This document shows positions 8,803-18,400 of a stretch of DNA of 64,000 bases, in pieces. This DNA is from UBA2108 sp963925495 (lineage in GTDB: Bacteria; Bacteroidota; Bacteroidia; Flavobacteriales_G; Salibacteraceae). Positions within the stretch are counted from its first letter, which is position 1; the number at the start of each line of letters is the position of its first letter. The DNA lies in the NCBI GenBank assembly GCA_963925495.1, contig CAWUST010000041.1, positions 31,846 through 95,845 on the forward strand, read 5' to 3'. Position numbers and translations under genes: made by a program. The notes beneath the pieces are model-generated. The model did not search any database, had not been told where the DNA came from, and worked only from the letters and a program-made list of their open reading frames with translations.

Positions 8803-8810
8803 CAAATGTA
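8803..8810 (-). promoter_or_regulatory. TAnnTTTG -7 element for lipoprotein/dprA operon
   Basis: TACATTTG on the minus strand, 25 bases upstream of the ATG at 8777. It matches the Bacteroidota housekeeping -7 consensus exactly. No good TTTG -33 element at 19-21 bases was seen. Confidence 0.55.
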
Positions 8811-8860
8811 ATAATTATTTTATGTGAGAAAATGCCGGCATATAAAACTAAGTTAAAAGC

Positions 8861-8891
8861 TATGTCGATTGCTTTTACAAGTATACTTTTG
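8861..8891 (+). promoter_or_regulatory. Promoter of tatD operon, -33 TATG / -7 TACTTTTG
   Basis: TATG at 8861-8864 (one mismatch to TTTG) is followed after 19 bases by a perfect -7 TACTTTTG at 8884-8891. The ATG at 8896 begins 4 bases after the -7 element, so transcription should begin at or next to the start codon and give a leaderless or near-leaderless mRNA. This location also rules out the longer frame starting upstream of the element. Confidence 0.65.
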
Positions 8892-8895
8892 TGAT

Positions 8896-9681
8896 ATGAC
8901 ATTTTCTGATACCCATTGCCACGTATATGTTAAACAATTTGACCAGGATCAAAAGGAAACAATTTTGCGTGCGAATAATGTGAATGTAGATCGGTTTTTT
9001 TTACCAAACATTGATTCTAAATACATTCCAAGACTACAGAAAACGACGAATCAATTTCCAAATAAAATGTATCCTATGATGGGGCTTCACCCTTGTTCGG
9101 TTAAAGAAAACTATTTAGAAGAGTTAAATCTAATTGAGCAGGAGCTATTTAATGGGCAACAGCTAAATTATGTTGGAGTAGGAGAGATTGGCTTAGATTT
9201 ATATTGGGATAAGATATATTTAGAACAACAAAAAGAAGCCTTTAAGATTCAGGTGAATTGGGCTCTGAAATTAGATCTCCCTATTATTATTCATGTTAGA
9301 GATGCTTTTGATGAGATATTTGATTTAATGGATTCAATTTATAATCCTAAAATGAAAGGTATATTCCATTGTTTTACAGGAAATGAGTTGCAGGCGGATA
9401 AAATTGCGGAATATGAAAATTTTAAAATGGGAATCGGTGGTGTTCTAACCTTTAAAAACAGCGGCCTTTCAAATGTATTAAAAGAAGTGCCATTGAATAA
9501 AATGGTTTTAGAAACGGACAGCCCTTACCTAGCTCCTCATCCATATCGAGGGAAACGAAATGAGCCGTCATATTTGATGCTTGTGGCAGAAAAATTAGCT
9601 GAGTTGAAAAACGTTTCATTAGAAGAATTGTCAGAAATAACGGAACAAAACACTAACGAGGTTTTTTCTTTAAGAAATTAA
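8896..9681 (+). CDS. tatD: TatD family metal-dependent hydrolase
   Basis: The 261-residue protein has the TatD metal ligands in order: DTHCH near residue 5, GVGEIGLDLYWD (the Glu ligand), LPIIIHVRDA (His), GIFHCFTG (His) and VLETDSPYLAPHP (Asp). TatD enzymes are metal-dependent 3'-5' DNA exonucleases or deoxyribonucleases of the TIM-barrel fold in the cytoplasm. I chose the ATG at 8896 because the residues before it are not conserved and the -7 element lies just upstream at 8884-8891. It opens a three-gene unit with the asparaginase (28-base gap) and the TPR membrane protein. Family is certain; exact substrate is not. Confidence 0.94.
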   Translation: MTFSDTHCHVYVKQFDQDQKETILRANNVNVDRFFLPNIDSKYIPRLQKTTNQFPNKMYPMMGLHPCSVKENYLEELNLIEQELFNGQQLNYVGVGEIGLDLYWDKIYLEQQKEAFKIQVNWALKLDLPIIIHVRDAFDEIFDLMDSIYNPKMKGIFHCFTGNELQADKIAEYENFKMGIGGVLTFKNSGLSNVLKEVPLNKMVLETDSPYLAPHPYRGKRNEPSYLMLVAEKLAELKNVSLEELSEITEQNTNEVFSLRN

Positions 9682-9709
9682 ATTTACATTTCGCCTTTCA
9701 AACTTTGAA

Positions 9710-10738
9710 ATGAAGAGTAGTCCATCTATATTATTAATTTACACCGGAGGAACTATAGGAATGGTTATGGATCCTAATACAGGAAAGCTAAAACCATTTT
9801 CATTAGACAATCTTTTAAAAACTATTCCGGAACTTCAGAAATTTAATTTTGAGATTCATTCTACTTCATTTGAAAACCCGATTGACTCAAGTAATGTCTC
9901 GCCTGATTTATGGGTGCGACTTTGCGAAATTATTTTAGAAAACTACAATAAGTTTGATGGATTTGTAATCCTACATGGTACCGATACCATGGCTTATTCG
10001 GCTTCAGCTCTTAGTTTTATGCTTTCTGGACTCAATAAGCCCGTTATTTTTACTGGGTCTCAACTTCCTATTGGCATGGTGAGAACGGATGGTAAAGAAA
10101 ATTTGCTTACGGCTTTAGAAATAGCGGCAGAGATTGATGAAAACGGAAACTCAAGAGTGCCTGAAGTTGGAATTTATTTTGATTCGTTTTTATTTAGAGG
10201 TAACAGAGCACATAAAATTAGCACCCAAGATTTCGATGCGTTTTCTTCTCCTAATTTTCCTCCATTAGCAAAAGCTGGGGTAGATATTGTATATAAAGAC
10301 AATAAGATCTTGTCGCAAGATCAGAATAAATTTAAAGTTTATAATAAAGTAGAACAGGATATTTTAGTGGTCACTTTATTTCCCGGCCTATCAAATTCCA
10401 TGTTAAAAAATGCGGTGGATTCCGAGAATTTAAAAGGAGTTATATTAAGGACCTACGGCGCTGGAAACGCACCGTCAAACTCCGAATTTTTAGAGGTTAT
10501 TGAACTGCTTTTTAAAAAGGATATTGTTGTATTAAATGTATCGCAATGTGCCCATGGAAAAGTTGATCAATTGAAGTACGAAACAGGTGCTAATCTTGAA
10601 AGACTGGGCGTGATTGGTGGTGGAGATATTACTATTGAGGCGGCCATAACCAAAATGATGGTTTCATTTGGTAATTTCAGTTTGGAGGAAGTAAAATTAA
10701 ATCTTAATAAATCGTTGCGTGGAGAACTTACAAAGTAG
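9710..10738 (+). CDS. ansA: Type I (cytoplasmic) L-asparaginase
   Basis: This 342-residue enzyme hydrolyses asparagine to aspartate and ammonia. Both catalytic threonine motifs are present: LIYTGGTIGM near residue 8 and FVILHGTDTMAYSASAL near 85. The conserved pieces VIFTGSQLPIG, GVILRTYGAGNAPS and GGGDITIEAAITKM follow. There is no signal peptide, which points to the low-affinity cytoplasmic type I form rather than the periplasmic type II. It lies 28 bases after tatD and its 3' end overlaps the next gene by 20 bases. Confidence 0.95.
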   Translation: MKSSPSILLIYTGGTIGMVMDPNTGKLKPFSLDNLLKTIPELQKFNFEIHSTSFENPIDSSNVSPDLWVRLCEIILENYNKFDGFVILHGTDTMAYSASALSFMLSGLNKPVIFTGSQLPIGMVRTDGKENLLTALEIAAEIDENGNSRVPEVGIYFDSFLFRGNRAHKISTQDFDAFSSPNFPPLAKAGVDIVYKDNKILSQDQNKFKVYNKVEQDILVVTLFPGLSNSMLKNAVDSENLKGVILRTYGAGNAPSNSEFLEVIELLFKKDIVVLNVSQCAHGKVDQLKYETGANLERLGVIGGGDITIEAAITKMMVSFGNFSLEEVKLNLNKSLRGELTK

Positions 10739-12686
10739 CGATTTAGAAATCAAGCTGAACTGGACTCCTATTCTTGCCATATTCTTTATCAGTTTTGGGC
10801 TTTATGCGAATACCCTAAACTTCGATTTTGTATTAGACGATAAAATTGTAATTACCAATAACGAATTTACAAAAAAAGGAACAGAAGGAATTAAAGAAAT
10901 ATTTTCCCACGATAGCATGACCGGCTTTTGGGGAAAAGATAAAAGCTTAGTTGCTGGCGGAAGGTATAGGCCGTTATCAATGGCCACGCATGCAATGGAG
11001 TGGGAGCTAGTTGAAGAAAAGCCTTTTTTATATCATTTTAATAATGTGATATTGTATGCGCTTTCAGGAGCACTTCTTTATTTAGTGTTATTGTATTTAT
11101 TTCCGCTAGGGGCTGTTTGGTATTTATCCATTCCGTTCATTGCAGCTATTTTATTTCAGGCAAACCCTTTACATACTGAGGTGGTCGCTAATATAAAAAG
11201 TAGAGATGAAATCTTAAGCGTTTTTTTTGCTTTTGCTAGTTTTCTCTTTATTCTGAAATTTCTTAAAAGTCGTAAGCTTTACTATTTGCCAATTGCAGGC
11301 CTCCTCTTTTTTCTAGGTCTTCTATCTAAGGAAAGTGCAATTGTATTTATTGGGATAATTCCTTTGTTCATTTATATACTTAAAAAAGAATTGGATATAA
11401 AAGACCTAATTCTACCAACATCCGTTTTACTTCTTCCGGGAGTACTTTATGTATTAATAAGGTTTAGCATAGTCGGTGGCTTACAAAATGAAATAGCCAG
11501 TGAACTTATGAATAACCCTTTTTTAGGGGCTGACTCAAGTGATAAATGGGCCACCATACTTTACGTCCTTTTTATTTATGTGAAGTTGCTTTTTGTCCCT
11601 CATCCACTTACACACGACTATTATCCAAAACAAATTGAAATAACTGGTTGGGCAGATCCACTAGTAATATTTTCAATATTAATTCATATTGGATTACTTC
11701 TTCTGTTTGTTAATGGACTGCGTAAAAGAAGTTTTCATGGACTTTTAGCGGGAATATATCTAGGTGGAATTATTCTATATTCAAATTTACTTTTCCCTAT
11801 TGGTACATTTTTAAACGAACGTTTTCTATATGTTCCAACTTTGGGTCTAGCCCTACTAATTGCATATTTAATAGTGACATTTATTAAATCCAAGCAAGCT
11901 CAAACTGCTTTAGTATTAATTTTATTTAGCCTTTATTCTTTCAAGACGTATAATCGAAATTTTGCTTGGGAGAATGATTCCACCTTGGCAATAACGGATA
12001 TTGAAAATAGCGGAAATAGTGCAAAGTGTAATATGTCTGCGGGCGCAGCGCTAATTGAACTTTCTGATAGTAAAAGAAAAAACTTTGAAAAGAAAAAAGA
12101 CCTGGGCCAAGCAATTAAATATTTGAAAAAATCTTTAGAAATTTATCCAACTTATGGGCCACCAATATTATTGCTGGGCAACGCAAACACTAAACTAAAA
12201 AAGTACGATCAAGCAGTTTTATATTACCAATCCTGTTTAAACACTAATAACCAAGCTGTTTTTGCATTGCAGAATTTGGAGTTTTTGGCGCAAGAAGCAA
12301 TTACGGATAAACAATTTGTTTCGGCGGAAAGCGCTTATATTTTATATTTAAAACATAAAACAAATCCAAAAATTGAAGAAAAACTGGGAGAGTTATATGG
12401 AAAGGACATGGGCGAATTAGAAAAATCAATTATTTTTTTAAATAAAGCCTACAATTCACTTCCAAATGATGCAAGTATTGTTCAAAAGCTGGGCGTAGCC
12501 TTTGCGATTTCAGGAAATAACGAACGTGCTGCAGAACTTTTTAAAAGAGGTACAGTACTTGATAGTGCGAATGCAAATTTATGGTTAAATTTAGGGTATA
12601 TTCATGCTGGACTTGGAAACCAAGAAGAATCGAAACGATGTTTGGACAAGGCATACGAGCTAGATCCAAAGTTAAAAAATGAATAA
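10719..12686 (+). CDS. TMTC-like GT-C membrane protein with TPR repeats
   Basis: The 655-residue product has about ten hydrophobic helices in residues 15-405 and tetratricopeptide repeats in about 430-650 (GQAIKYLKKSLEIYPTYGPP, YDQAVLYYQSCL, SIVQKLGVAFAISGNNERAAELFKRG, NLWLNLGYIHAGLGNQEESKRCL). The N-terminal part resembles GT-C glycosyltransferases of the TMTC type: the first periplasmic loop contains FDFVLDDK with the acidic pair, then YRPLSMATHAMEW and YHFNNVILYAL. Eukaryotic TMTC proteins are O-mannosyltransferases; the bacterial activity is unknown, so protein glycosylation is only inferred. The start is a GTG at 10719 inside the end of ansA; a later start would lose part of the first helix region. 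Confidence 0.8.
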   Translation: MENLQSSDLEIKLNWTPILAIFFISFGLYANTLNFDFVLDDKIVITNNEFTKKGTEGIKEIFSHDSMTGFWGKDKSLVAGGRYRPLSMATHAMEWELVEEKPFLYHFNNVILYALSGALLYLVLLYLFPLGAVWYLSIPFIAAILFQANPLHTEVVANIKSRDEILSVFFAFASFLFILKFLKSRKLYYLPIAGLLFFLGLLSKESAIVFIGIIPLFIYILKKELDIKDLILPTSVLLLPGVLYVLIRFSIVGGLQNEIASELMNNPFLGADSSDKWATILYVLFIYVKLLFVPHPLTHDYYPKQIEITGWADPLVIFSILIHIGLLLLFVNGLRKRSFHGLLAGIYLGGIILYSNLLFPIGTFLNERFLYVPTLGLALLIAYLIVTFIKSKQAQTALVLILFSLYSFKTYNRNFAWENDSTLAITDIENSGNSAKCNMSAGAALIELSDSKRKNFEKKKDLGQAIKYLKKSLEIYPTYGPPILLLGNANTKLKKYDQAVLYYQSCLNTNNQAVFALQNLEFLAQEAITDKQFVSAESAYILYLKHKTNPKIEEKLGELYGKDMGELEKSIIFLNKAYNSLPNDASIVQKLGVAFAISGNNERAAELFKRGTVLDSANANLWLNLGYIHAGLGNQEESKRCLDKAYELDPKLKNE

Positions 12687-12803
12687 TAATGTGTGATTTT
12701 TACCTCTTCCTCATTTCATTTAATAATGAAGACTGTTTTTATAAAAAAATTGTAAATTGCGACCGCTTTTAGAGGCGATTCTGCGCGTAACATGAAAGTA
12801 ATT

Positions 12804-12891
12804 GGAGAGGTGCAGGAGTGGCTGAACTGGCTCGCTTGGAAAGCGTGTAGACCTCAAAAGGGTCTCGGGGGTTCGAATCCCTCTCTCTCCG
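12804..12891 (+). tRNA. tRNA-Ser (anticodon GGA)
   Basis: The acceptor stem pairs 12804-12810 with 12884-12890 (last pair G-U) and the discriminator is G12891; CCA is not encoded. The D stem is CAG/CTG, the T arm is 12867-12883 with loop TTCGAAT, and a long type II variable arm pairs 12849-12853 with 12861-12865, as expected for Ser. The anticodon loop 12836-12842 is TTGGAAA, giving GGA at 12838-12840. The anticodon stem CTCGC/GCGTG contains one T-T mismatch (12832 with 12846). Confidence 0.96.
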
Positions 12892-12944
12892 CTGAAATTT
12901 GAATGAAATAGATAATTAAATAGTAACAAACTCAAGTAAATAAG

Positions 12945-13799
12945 ATGAATAAATTGTTTTCAATTCTTGCCATTTTCACCATGTTGAACTTTGGCTTCGT
13001 GTCGAATTCGTTTTCTCAAGATCCCGGAACAGATAATATCGTACAAACTGAGAATGAAGTTGATACTTCTATTACTGAAAAACCAGTTGAAGCTGAGGAA
13101 GCAGTAGAAGATGATCTAGAAGCTGCCGGTGCAGATGCAGGGGAAGATAAAGTTAAAGAAGAAGCCAAGAAAGGTTTTCATCAAACAGTAAAAGAAAAAT
13201 TTATTGCGGGTGGTCCAGGCTTTATGTCCTTTGTATTAATATGTCTTATACTAGGCCTTGCCATTTGTATTGAAAGAATCCTGTATCTTACTATGGCAAC
13301 TACAAATACCAAAAAACTAGTAAATGATGTTGAAAGTGCATTACAAAGTGGTGGCGTTGAAGCTGCAAAAGAAGTTTGTAGAAATACAAAAGGGCCAGTT
13401 GCAAGTATTTTTTATCAAGGTTTAGATAGATCCTCAGAAGGAATTGACATGGTTGAAAAATCAGTTGTTGCTTATGGTTCTGTTCAAATGGGTCTTTTAG
13501 AGAAAAACCTTTCATGGATTTCTCTTTTTATAGCATTGGCACCAATGCTTGGTTTCTTTGGAACTGTAATAGGTATGATTGGAGCGTTTGATGCAATTGC
13601 TGCAGCAAATAATATTTCTCCAGGAATTGTGGCTACAGGTATTGGAGTTGCACTTATTACAACTGTATCTGGACTATTGGTTGCAATGGTTCTCCAAGTT
13701 TTTTACAACTACATTATTGCCAAAGTTGATTCTATTGTAAATGACATGGAAGATGCTTCTATAACATTAATTGATTTGTTAATTAAACATCAAAAATAG
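12945..13799 (+). CDS. exbB: MotA/TolQ/ExbB proton channel protein
   Basis: The 284-residue protein starts with a signal-like hydrophobic segment (residues 1-24, ending SFSQ) and an acidic Glu/Ala-rich stretch (30-75). The ExbB core follows: a helix at about 92-113 (GFMSFVLICLILGLAICIERILYL), a cytoplasmic domain, and two C-terminal helices with LAPMLGFFGTVIGMIGAF and IATGIGVALITTVSGLLVAM, the conserved channel motifs. With ExbD it uses the proton gradient to drive TonB-dependent transport. It heads a four-gene unit (exbB, small membrane protein, two exbD genes) just after tRNA-Ser. No tonB gene is in the window. Confidence 0.94.
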   Translation: MNKLFSILAIFTMLNFGFVSNSFSQDPGTDNIVQTENEVDTSITEKPVEAEEAVEDDLEAAGADAGEDKVKEEAKKGFHQTVKEKFIAGGPGFMSFVLICLILGLAICIERILYLTMATTNTKKLVNDVESALQSGGVEAAKEVCRNTKGPVASIFYQGLDRSSEGIDMVEKSVVAYGSVQMGLLEKNLSWISLFIALAPMLGFFGTVIGMIGAFDAIAAANNISPGIVATGIGVALITTVSGLLVAMVLQVFYNYIIAKVDSIVNDMEDASITLIDLLIKHQK

Positions 13800-13807
13800 C
13801 AGGATTT

Positions 13808-14212
13808 ATGGCTGAAAAATTATCGAAAATAGTCTTAATTGCTCTACTAGTTGTAGGTGCCGCTTCTTTTATTGGAAGCATGTTTTTTGAGCAATATAAC
13901 TTCATGATTTACTTATGTTATGCTTATACCTTCGTAGGGGTTTTGGGCGGTGTAGCGGCCTTTGTAATGGGCGCAATGTCTAAGCCTGAAGCTATTAAAG
14001 CGACCATAATTGGAGTTGTTGGAATGGGGGTAATGTTGGGCATCTCTTATGCACTTGCTTCGGGTGAAATTTTAAAAGTTTACCCTGAAGGAACAACGGA
14101 ATCTTCAGTTAAATGGAGTGACACAGGATTGATTATGCTTTATATTATTGGCACTTTATCTATTATTAGTGTTATCTATTCTGGCGTGGCGCAATTGTTG
14201 AATAAGGACTAA
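13808..14212 (+). CDS. Four-helix membrane protein of ExbB/ExbD cluster
   Basis: The 134-residue protein consists almost wholly of four hydrophobic helices (about 8-26, 34-58, 64-84 and 108-128), separated by short loops such as GAMSKPEAIKAT. No catalytic motif is visible. It begins 8 bases after exbB and ends 17 bases before the first exbD. Similar small membrane proteins occur at this place in other Bacteroidota exb clusters, to my knowledge without assigned function. An accessory role in the ExbB/ExbD complex is inferred from position only. Confidence 0.8.
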   Translation: MAEKLSKIVLIALLVVGAASFIGSMFFEQYNFMIYLCYAYTFVGVLGGVAAFVMGAMSKPEAIKATIIGVVGMGVMLGISYALASGEILKVYPEGTTESSVKWSDTGLIMLYIIGTLSIISVIYSGVAQLLNKD

Positions 14213-14229
14213 TTTTAAATTAGAAAATT

Positions 14230-14814
14230 ATGGCAAAAACACCTCCTGAAATAAATGCTGGTTCTATGGCGGACATCGCCTTCCTATTATTGGTTTTCTT
14301 TTTAGTTACTACAACTATGGATTCTGATTTTGGATTGTCAAGAAAGTTGCCACCACCTTTGGAAGATGACCAAGAAATAATTGACATCAAACAAAGAAAT
14401 GTTTTAACTGTTTTGGTAAATGCAAATGATCAACTTTTAGTAAAAGGTGAGTTGATGCAAATCGAGGATTTGAAGGAAAAAGCAAAAGAATTTATTGCTA
14501 ACCCTAAGAATTCTGATGATTTACCTGAGAAAAAAGCAACCGAAGTTCCGTTTTTTGGAAATGTTATGGTGAGTAAACAAGTTATTTCTCTTCAAAATGA
14601 TAACGGTACTTCCTACAAAATGTACATTCAGGTTCAGAATGAGCTAGCAAGAGCTTATAATGAACTTAGAAATGAATTGTCGGAACAGAAATTTGGAAGG
14701 ACTTATGATTATTATGTTGATATGAAGGATAAAGATCATTATAGTGCAATCCGAAAAATATATCAGCAAAGAATTTCTGAAGCTGAACCAAAAGACATAG
14801 GAGGAGATTTATGA
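14230..14814 (+). CDS. exbD: Biopolymer transporter ExbD, first copy
   Basis: The 194-residue protein has the ExbD pattern: a short cytoplasmic N-terminus (KTPPEINAGS), one membrane helix with the essential Asp (MADIAFLLLVFFLVTTTM) and a periplasmic domain from about residue 40. It is longer than classical ExbD (about 140 residues) because of an inserted and extended region (about 85-190) rich in Lys/Glu with a YYVDMKDKDHYSAIRKIYQQ segment. It overlaps the next exbD by 4 bases (ATGA), implying translational coupling. Together with ExbB it should form the proton-driven energiser of TonB or another periplasm-spanning system. Confidence 0.93.
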   Translation: MAKTPPEINAGSMADIAFLLLVFFLVTTTMDSDFGLSRKLPPPLEDDQEIIDIKQRNVLTVLVNANDQLLVKGELMQIEDLKEKAKEFIANPKNSDDLPEKKATEVPFFGNVMVSKQVISLQNDNGTSYKMYIQVQNELARAYNELRNELSEQKFGRTYDYYVDMKDKDHYSAIRKIYQQRISEAEPKDIGGDL

Positions 14815-15281
14815 GCAAGTTTAGAAAAGGCGGAAAGAAGGGCCTACCTGCTGTATCGACAGCATCATTACCCGATATTGTTTTTATGTTGTTGTTCTTT
14901 TTTATGGTAACAACCGTAATGCGTGAAGTTGATTTAAAAGTTAAAATGAATCAACCGGAAGCTACTGAAATCAAGAAATTAGAAAACAAATCGTTGGTTA
15001 ATTACATCTATATCGGTGAACCTACTGACATTGAAACAAACGGTACTACTCCACGAATTCAATTAAACGATGCTTTTGCTTCTGTTGGCGATATTCAAGA
15101 ATACATTGAAACTAAACGTACTGAAGTAGATGAACAATTAATTCCTTTATTAACGACTTCTTTAAAAGTAGATCAAGATACTAAAATGGGAATAGTTTCA
15201 AAAGTTAAACAAGAACTTCGCGAAGTGAATGCCTTGAAAATCAGCTACTCGACAAGAGAAAAGAACAAGAAAAAAGAATAA
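14811..15281 (+). CDS. exbD: Biopolymer transporter ExbD, second copy
   Basis: This 156-residue ExbD paralogue has a basic N-terminus (KFRKGGKKGLPAVST), one membrane helix with the conserved Asp (ASLPDIVFMLLFFFMVTTVM) and a periplasmic domain ending in a Lys-rich tail. Its helix differs from the first copy, so the two could form a heteromeric pair in the ExbB pore. The start overlaps the stop of the first exbD at 14811-14814. A strong intrinsic terminator follows at 15311-15348, closing the operon. Confidence 0.93.
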   Translation: MSKFRKGGKKGLPAVSTASLPDIVFMLLFFFMVTTVMREVDLKVKMNQPEATEIKKLENKSLVNYIYIGEPTDIETNGTTPRIQLNDAFASVGDIQEYIETKRTEVDEQLIPLLTTSLKVDQDTKMGIVSKVKQELREVNALKISYSTREKNKKKE

Positions 15282-15310
15282 AAAACAGTAAAAGGTTTTC
15301 TAAATCATTT

Positions 15311-15348
15311 AAAGCCGTTCCCAATGAAATTGGAGAACGGCTTTTTTT
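15311..15348 (+). terminator. Rho-independent terminator of exbB/exbD operon
   Basis: AAAGCCGTTC at 15311-15320 pairs with GAACGGCTTT, and an inner CCAAT/ATTGG stem extends it. A run of seven T follows from 15342. It lies 30 bases after the second exbD stop. Confidence 0.9.
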
Positions 15349-15419
15349 ATTACCTTTTTTCAAGAATTATAGCTCCACGATTATACCTAAAGCCGCGTAA
15401 AAGCGTTAATGGGTATTAT

Positions 15420-15427
15420 TAAATTTG
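15420..15427 (+). promoter_or_regulatory. -7 element TAAATTTG before large outer-membrane protein
   Basis: A perfect TAnnTTTG. The TTG at 15425 that opens the longest frame lies inside this element, so it cannot be the translation start if the promoter is real. The next in-frame start, GTG at 15437, is 9 bases downstream and would give a very short or absent leader. Confidence 0.55.
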
Positions 15428-15436
15428 GGCCCCACG

Positions 15437-18400
15437 GTGTTCGAACGATATTCACTACATATATACTTAGGTTTTATTGGATTCTTTTTGTGCTCTAACT
15501 TTTTGTATGCACAGAAGAGCAGCTCTGAGCCTGTATTAAAAGTTTTTCAAACTACTAATGATACCATACTAATTGACAGCTTAAGTTTAATTTCAGGAAG
15601 CATTAAACTTTTTACTGAAAGCGGGAAGAAAATTGACTCTAGTAACTATACGATTAATTCTTTAACAAGCGAATTAATTTGGAATAAAGATTCTCCTTTC
15701 AGAAAGAAAAAAGTAAAAATCAAATACAAGACATACCCTTTTAGTTTTTATCAGGAATATTATCACAAAAACCCCAATAGAATTCAAGACGAAGTTTCCA
15801 TTACAAGAAACCCATTTAGATACACAGCGGTTCCAAGAAATAACGGTGATATATTTGAACTTGGTGGTATTGAAAAAAATGGAAGTATATCTCGTGGATT
15901 GGGTTTTGGAAACAATAGAGATTTAAGTGTAAGCTCAAGCATGAATCTACAATTGAATGGAAAAATTGCAGATAATCTATATGTAATGGCGGCTATTAGC
16001 GACGAAAACTTACCTATTCAGCCCGAGGGAAATACCCAGCAATTACAAGATTTTGATAAAGTATTTATTCAAATTTATAATGACAGAGCTAGGCTTATTG
16101 CAGGTGATTACATGATAAAATCGAATAACAGTTATTTTATGAAATACCTAAAAAAAGCACAAGGTATTAGTGGAGCTTCTCGGTTTTACTTAGGCAAGAA
16201 CGTAAAGGATACCGCAAAGGCGGCAAAAATGGATGTTCATCTGAGCGGAGCATTGTCCCGTGGAAAGTTTTCTAGAAATGTAATTCAAGGTGTGGAGGGA
16301 AACCAAGGACCTTACCGATTAAGGGGAGAGGGAAACGAAACTTATATAATTATTTTATCAGGAACAGAACGTGTTTTTGTGGATGGAAGACTTCTTATTC
16401 GAGGACAAGACAACGATTACATAATTAATTATAACACCGCTGAAATTACATTTACCGCTAAACAAATTGTTACTAAAGACAAAAGGATAATAATAGAATT
16501 CCAGTATTCTGATCAAAACTATACTCGAAGTGTAGTTCAGTTTTCGGATTTTTATGAATACAAAAAGTTAAAATTAAACTTTAATCTTTATTCTGAACAA
16601 GACGCTAAAAACCAAAGCCTACAACAAGATTTGAACGACGAGCAAAAAGCGATTCTTTCTGGTGTTGGAGACAGTTTAAATCAAGCAATTTCTGGTGGTG
16701 CTCGATTAACTGAGTTTAATGAAAATGAAGTTCTCTACAAAATCATAGATACTTTAGGTTACGATTCAGTATTGGTTTATTCTACAAACCCAGACAGTGC
16801 ATTTTATAGGGTAAGTTTTTCTGAGGTTGGTTTTGGAAACGGAGATTATGTTTTGCTAAATTCCGTTGCTAATGGACGAGTTTATAAGTGGATAGCTCCT
16901 TTAACTTCAGGGATAAAACAAGGCGATTACGCCCCCGTGGTTCTGTTGTTTTCGCCGAAACAAAAACAAATGATAGCACTTGGAGGTAGCTATAATTTCA
17001 ATAAAAATTCAAGTCTAAAATTTGAAACAGCAATTAGTAATAACGACATAAATACTTTTAGTGATAAAGATAAAAACGATGATATTGGATACTCGGGAAA
17101 AGTGACGTGGAACAATAAAATTAAATTGAAAGAAAAAACCAAATGGGCGCTTATTCCGGAGGTGGGTTACGAACACTGGAGTAAATATTTCACAGAAATA
17201 GAAAGAGTTAGGACTGTTGAATTTTATCGCGATTGGAATTTACGTGATGTTAAACTCTCCGAAGATCAAAATTTAACATCGGCCTCTTTGGCTTTAAATA
17301 ATGGAAACAAAGGACAGGTAAAATACAGTTGGAACGGATTCTTTATTGGAAGTGAGTACAATGCCAATAAACACGCAATGGGTATGGATGTAAAACACAA
17401 AGGACTATTTGTAGATTTCGATGGTTATTTTTTAGATTCCAAAGGATTGTTAAGCATCACTCAATTTATTAGACATAAAAGCCTCATTCAGCAACGTATT
17501 CTGTTTTTTAATGTGGGATATCGAGATGATAGAGAAGACAACCGAATTCAGGATCTTAAGGGGGACACATTATCCGCGACGACCTATCGGTTTTGGGAAA
17601 AAGAGTTTTTTGTAAAGTCAATAGATAGTGCTGCTTTGCAATACAAGGTGTTTTATAACCAGCGGGACGATGAAAAGCCAGAAGACGACAAAGTTAAACG
17701 CGTAACTTTTGGTGAAAGTGTTGGGCTTGCTTTGGATTGGAAAAAGAACAGAACCATACAAATTGCCAGTAAAACTACTTACAGAAAACTGAAGATAGAA
17801 AATGAGCGACTTACTACCCAAAAGGCAGATGAAAACTTTTTGAATCGAATAGAATACAATTTACGTTTGCTGAAAGGAGCCATAACGGCAAGTTCATTTT
17901 ATGAAATAGGATCGGGGTTAGAAGCAGGCCGAGAATTTCAATTTATTCAGGTGCCATCAGGCCAAGGAGAGTATACCTGGTTTGACTATAATGATAATGG
18001 AATAAAAGAAATAAACGAATTTGAAATTGCTGTATTCGAAGATCAAAAAAATTATATCAAGGTTTCTATAGTAACCGATGATTATGTAAAAGTATTTACC
18101 AATCAGTTTAACCAAAACATAATGATAAACCCGTCGAGAGTATGGCGAAAAGAAAAAGGCATTAAAAAGTTTCTTAGTGCTTTTTCTGACCAATTTGCAT
18201 ATCGAATTAATAGAAAAACCAAAAGTGAGGAAAACAATGTGCGCTTTAATCCAATGCCTAATGTGGGTTTAGACACTTTCTTGGTCACCCTCAATTCCTC
18301 CCTTAGAAATACCGTTTACTTCAATCGAACACATCCTGTTTTTGGTTTAGACTGGACTTACCAAGACATAAAGGGAAGGGTTTTTATTACTAATGGATTA

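Noticed and set aside
12720..12935. Minus-strand frame reading ERGIRTPETLLRSTRFPSEP
   Set aside because: It is the complement of tRNA-Ser; this is a well-known spurious protein produced by reading across tRNA-Ser genes.
12893..12944. Possible -7 element (GAAATTTG) before exbB
   Set aside because: One mismatch in the critical first T and immediately after tRNA-Ser; not strong enough to list as a promoter.
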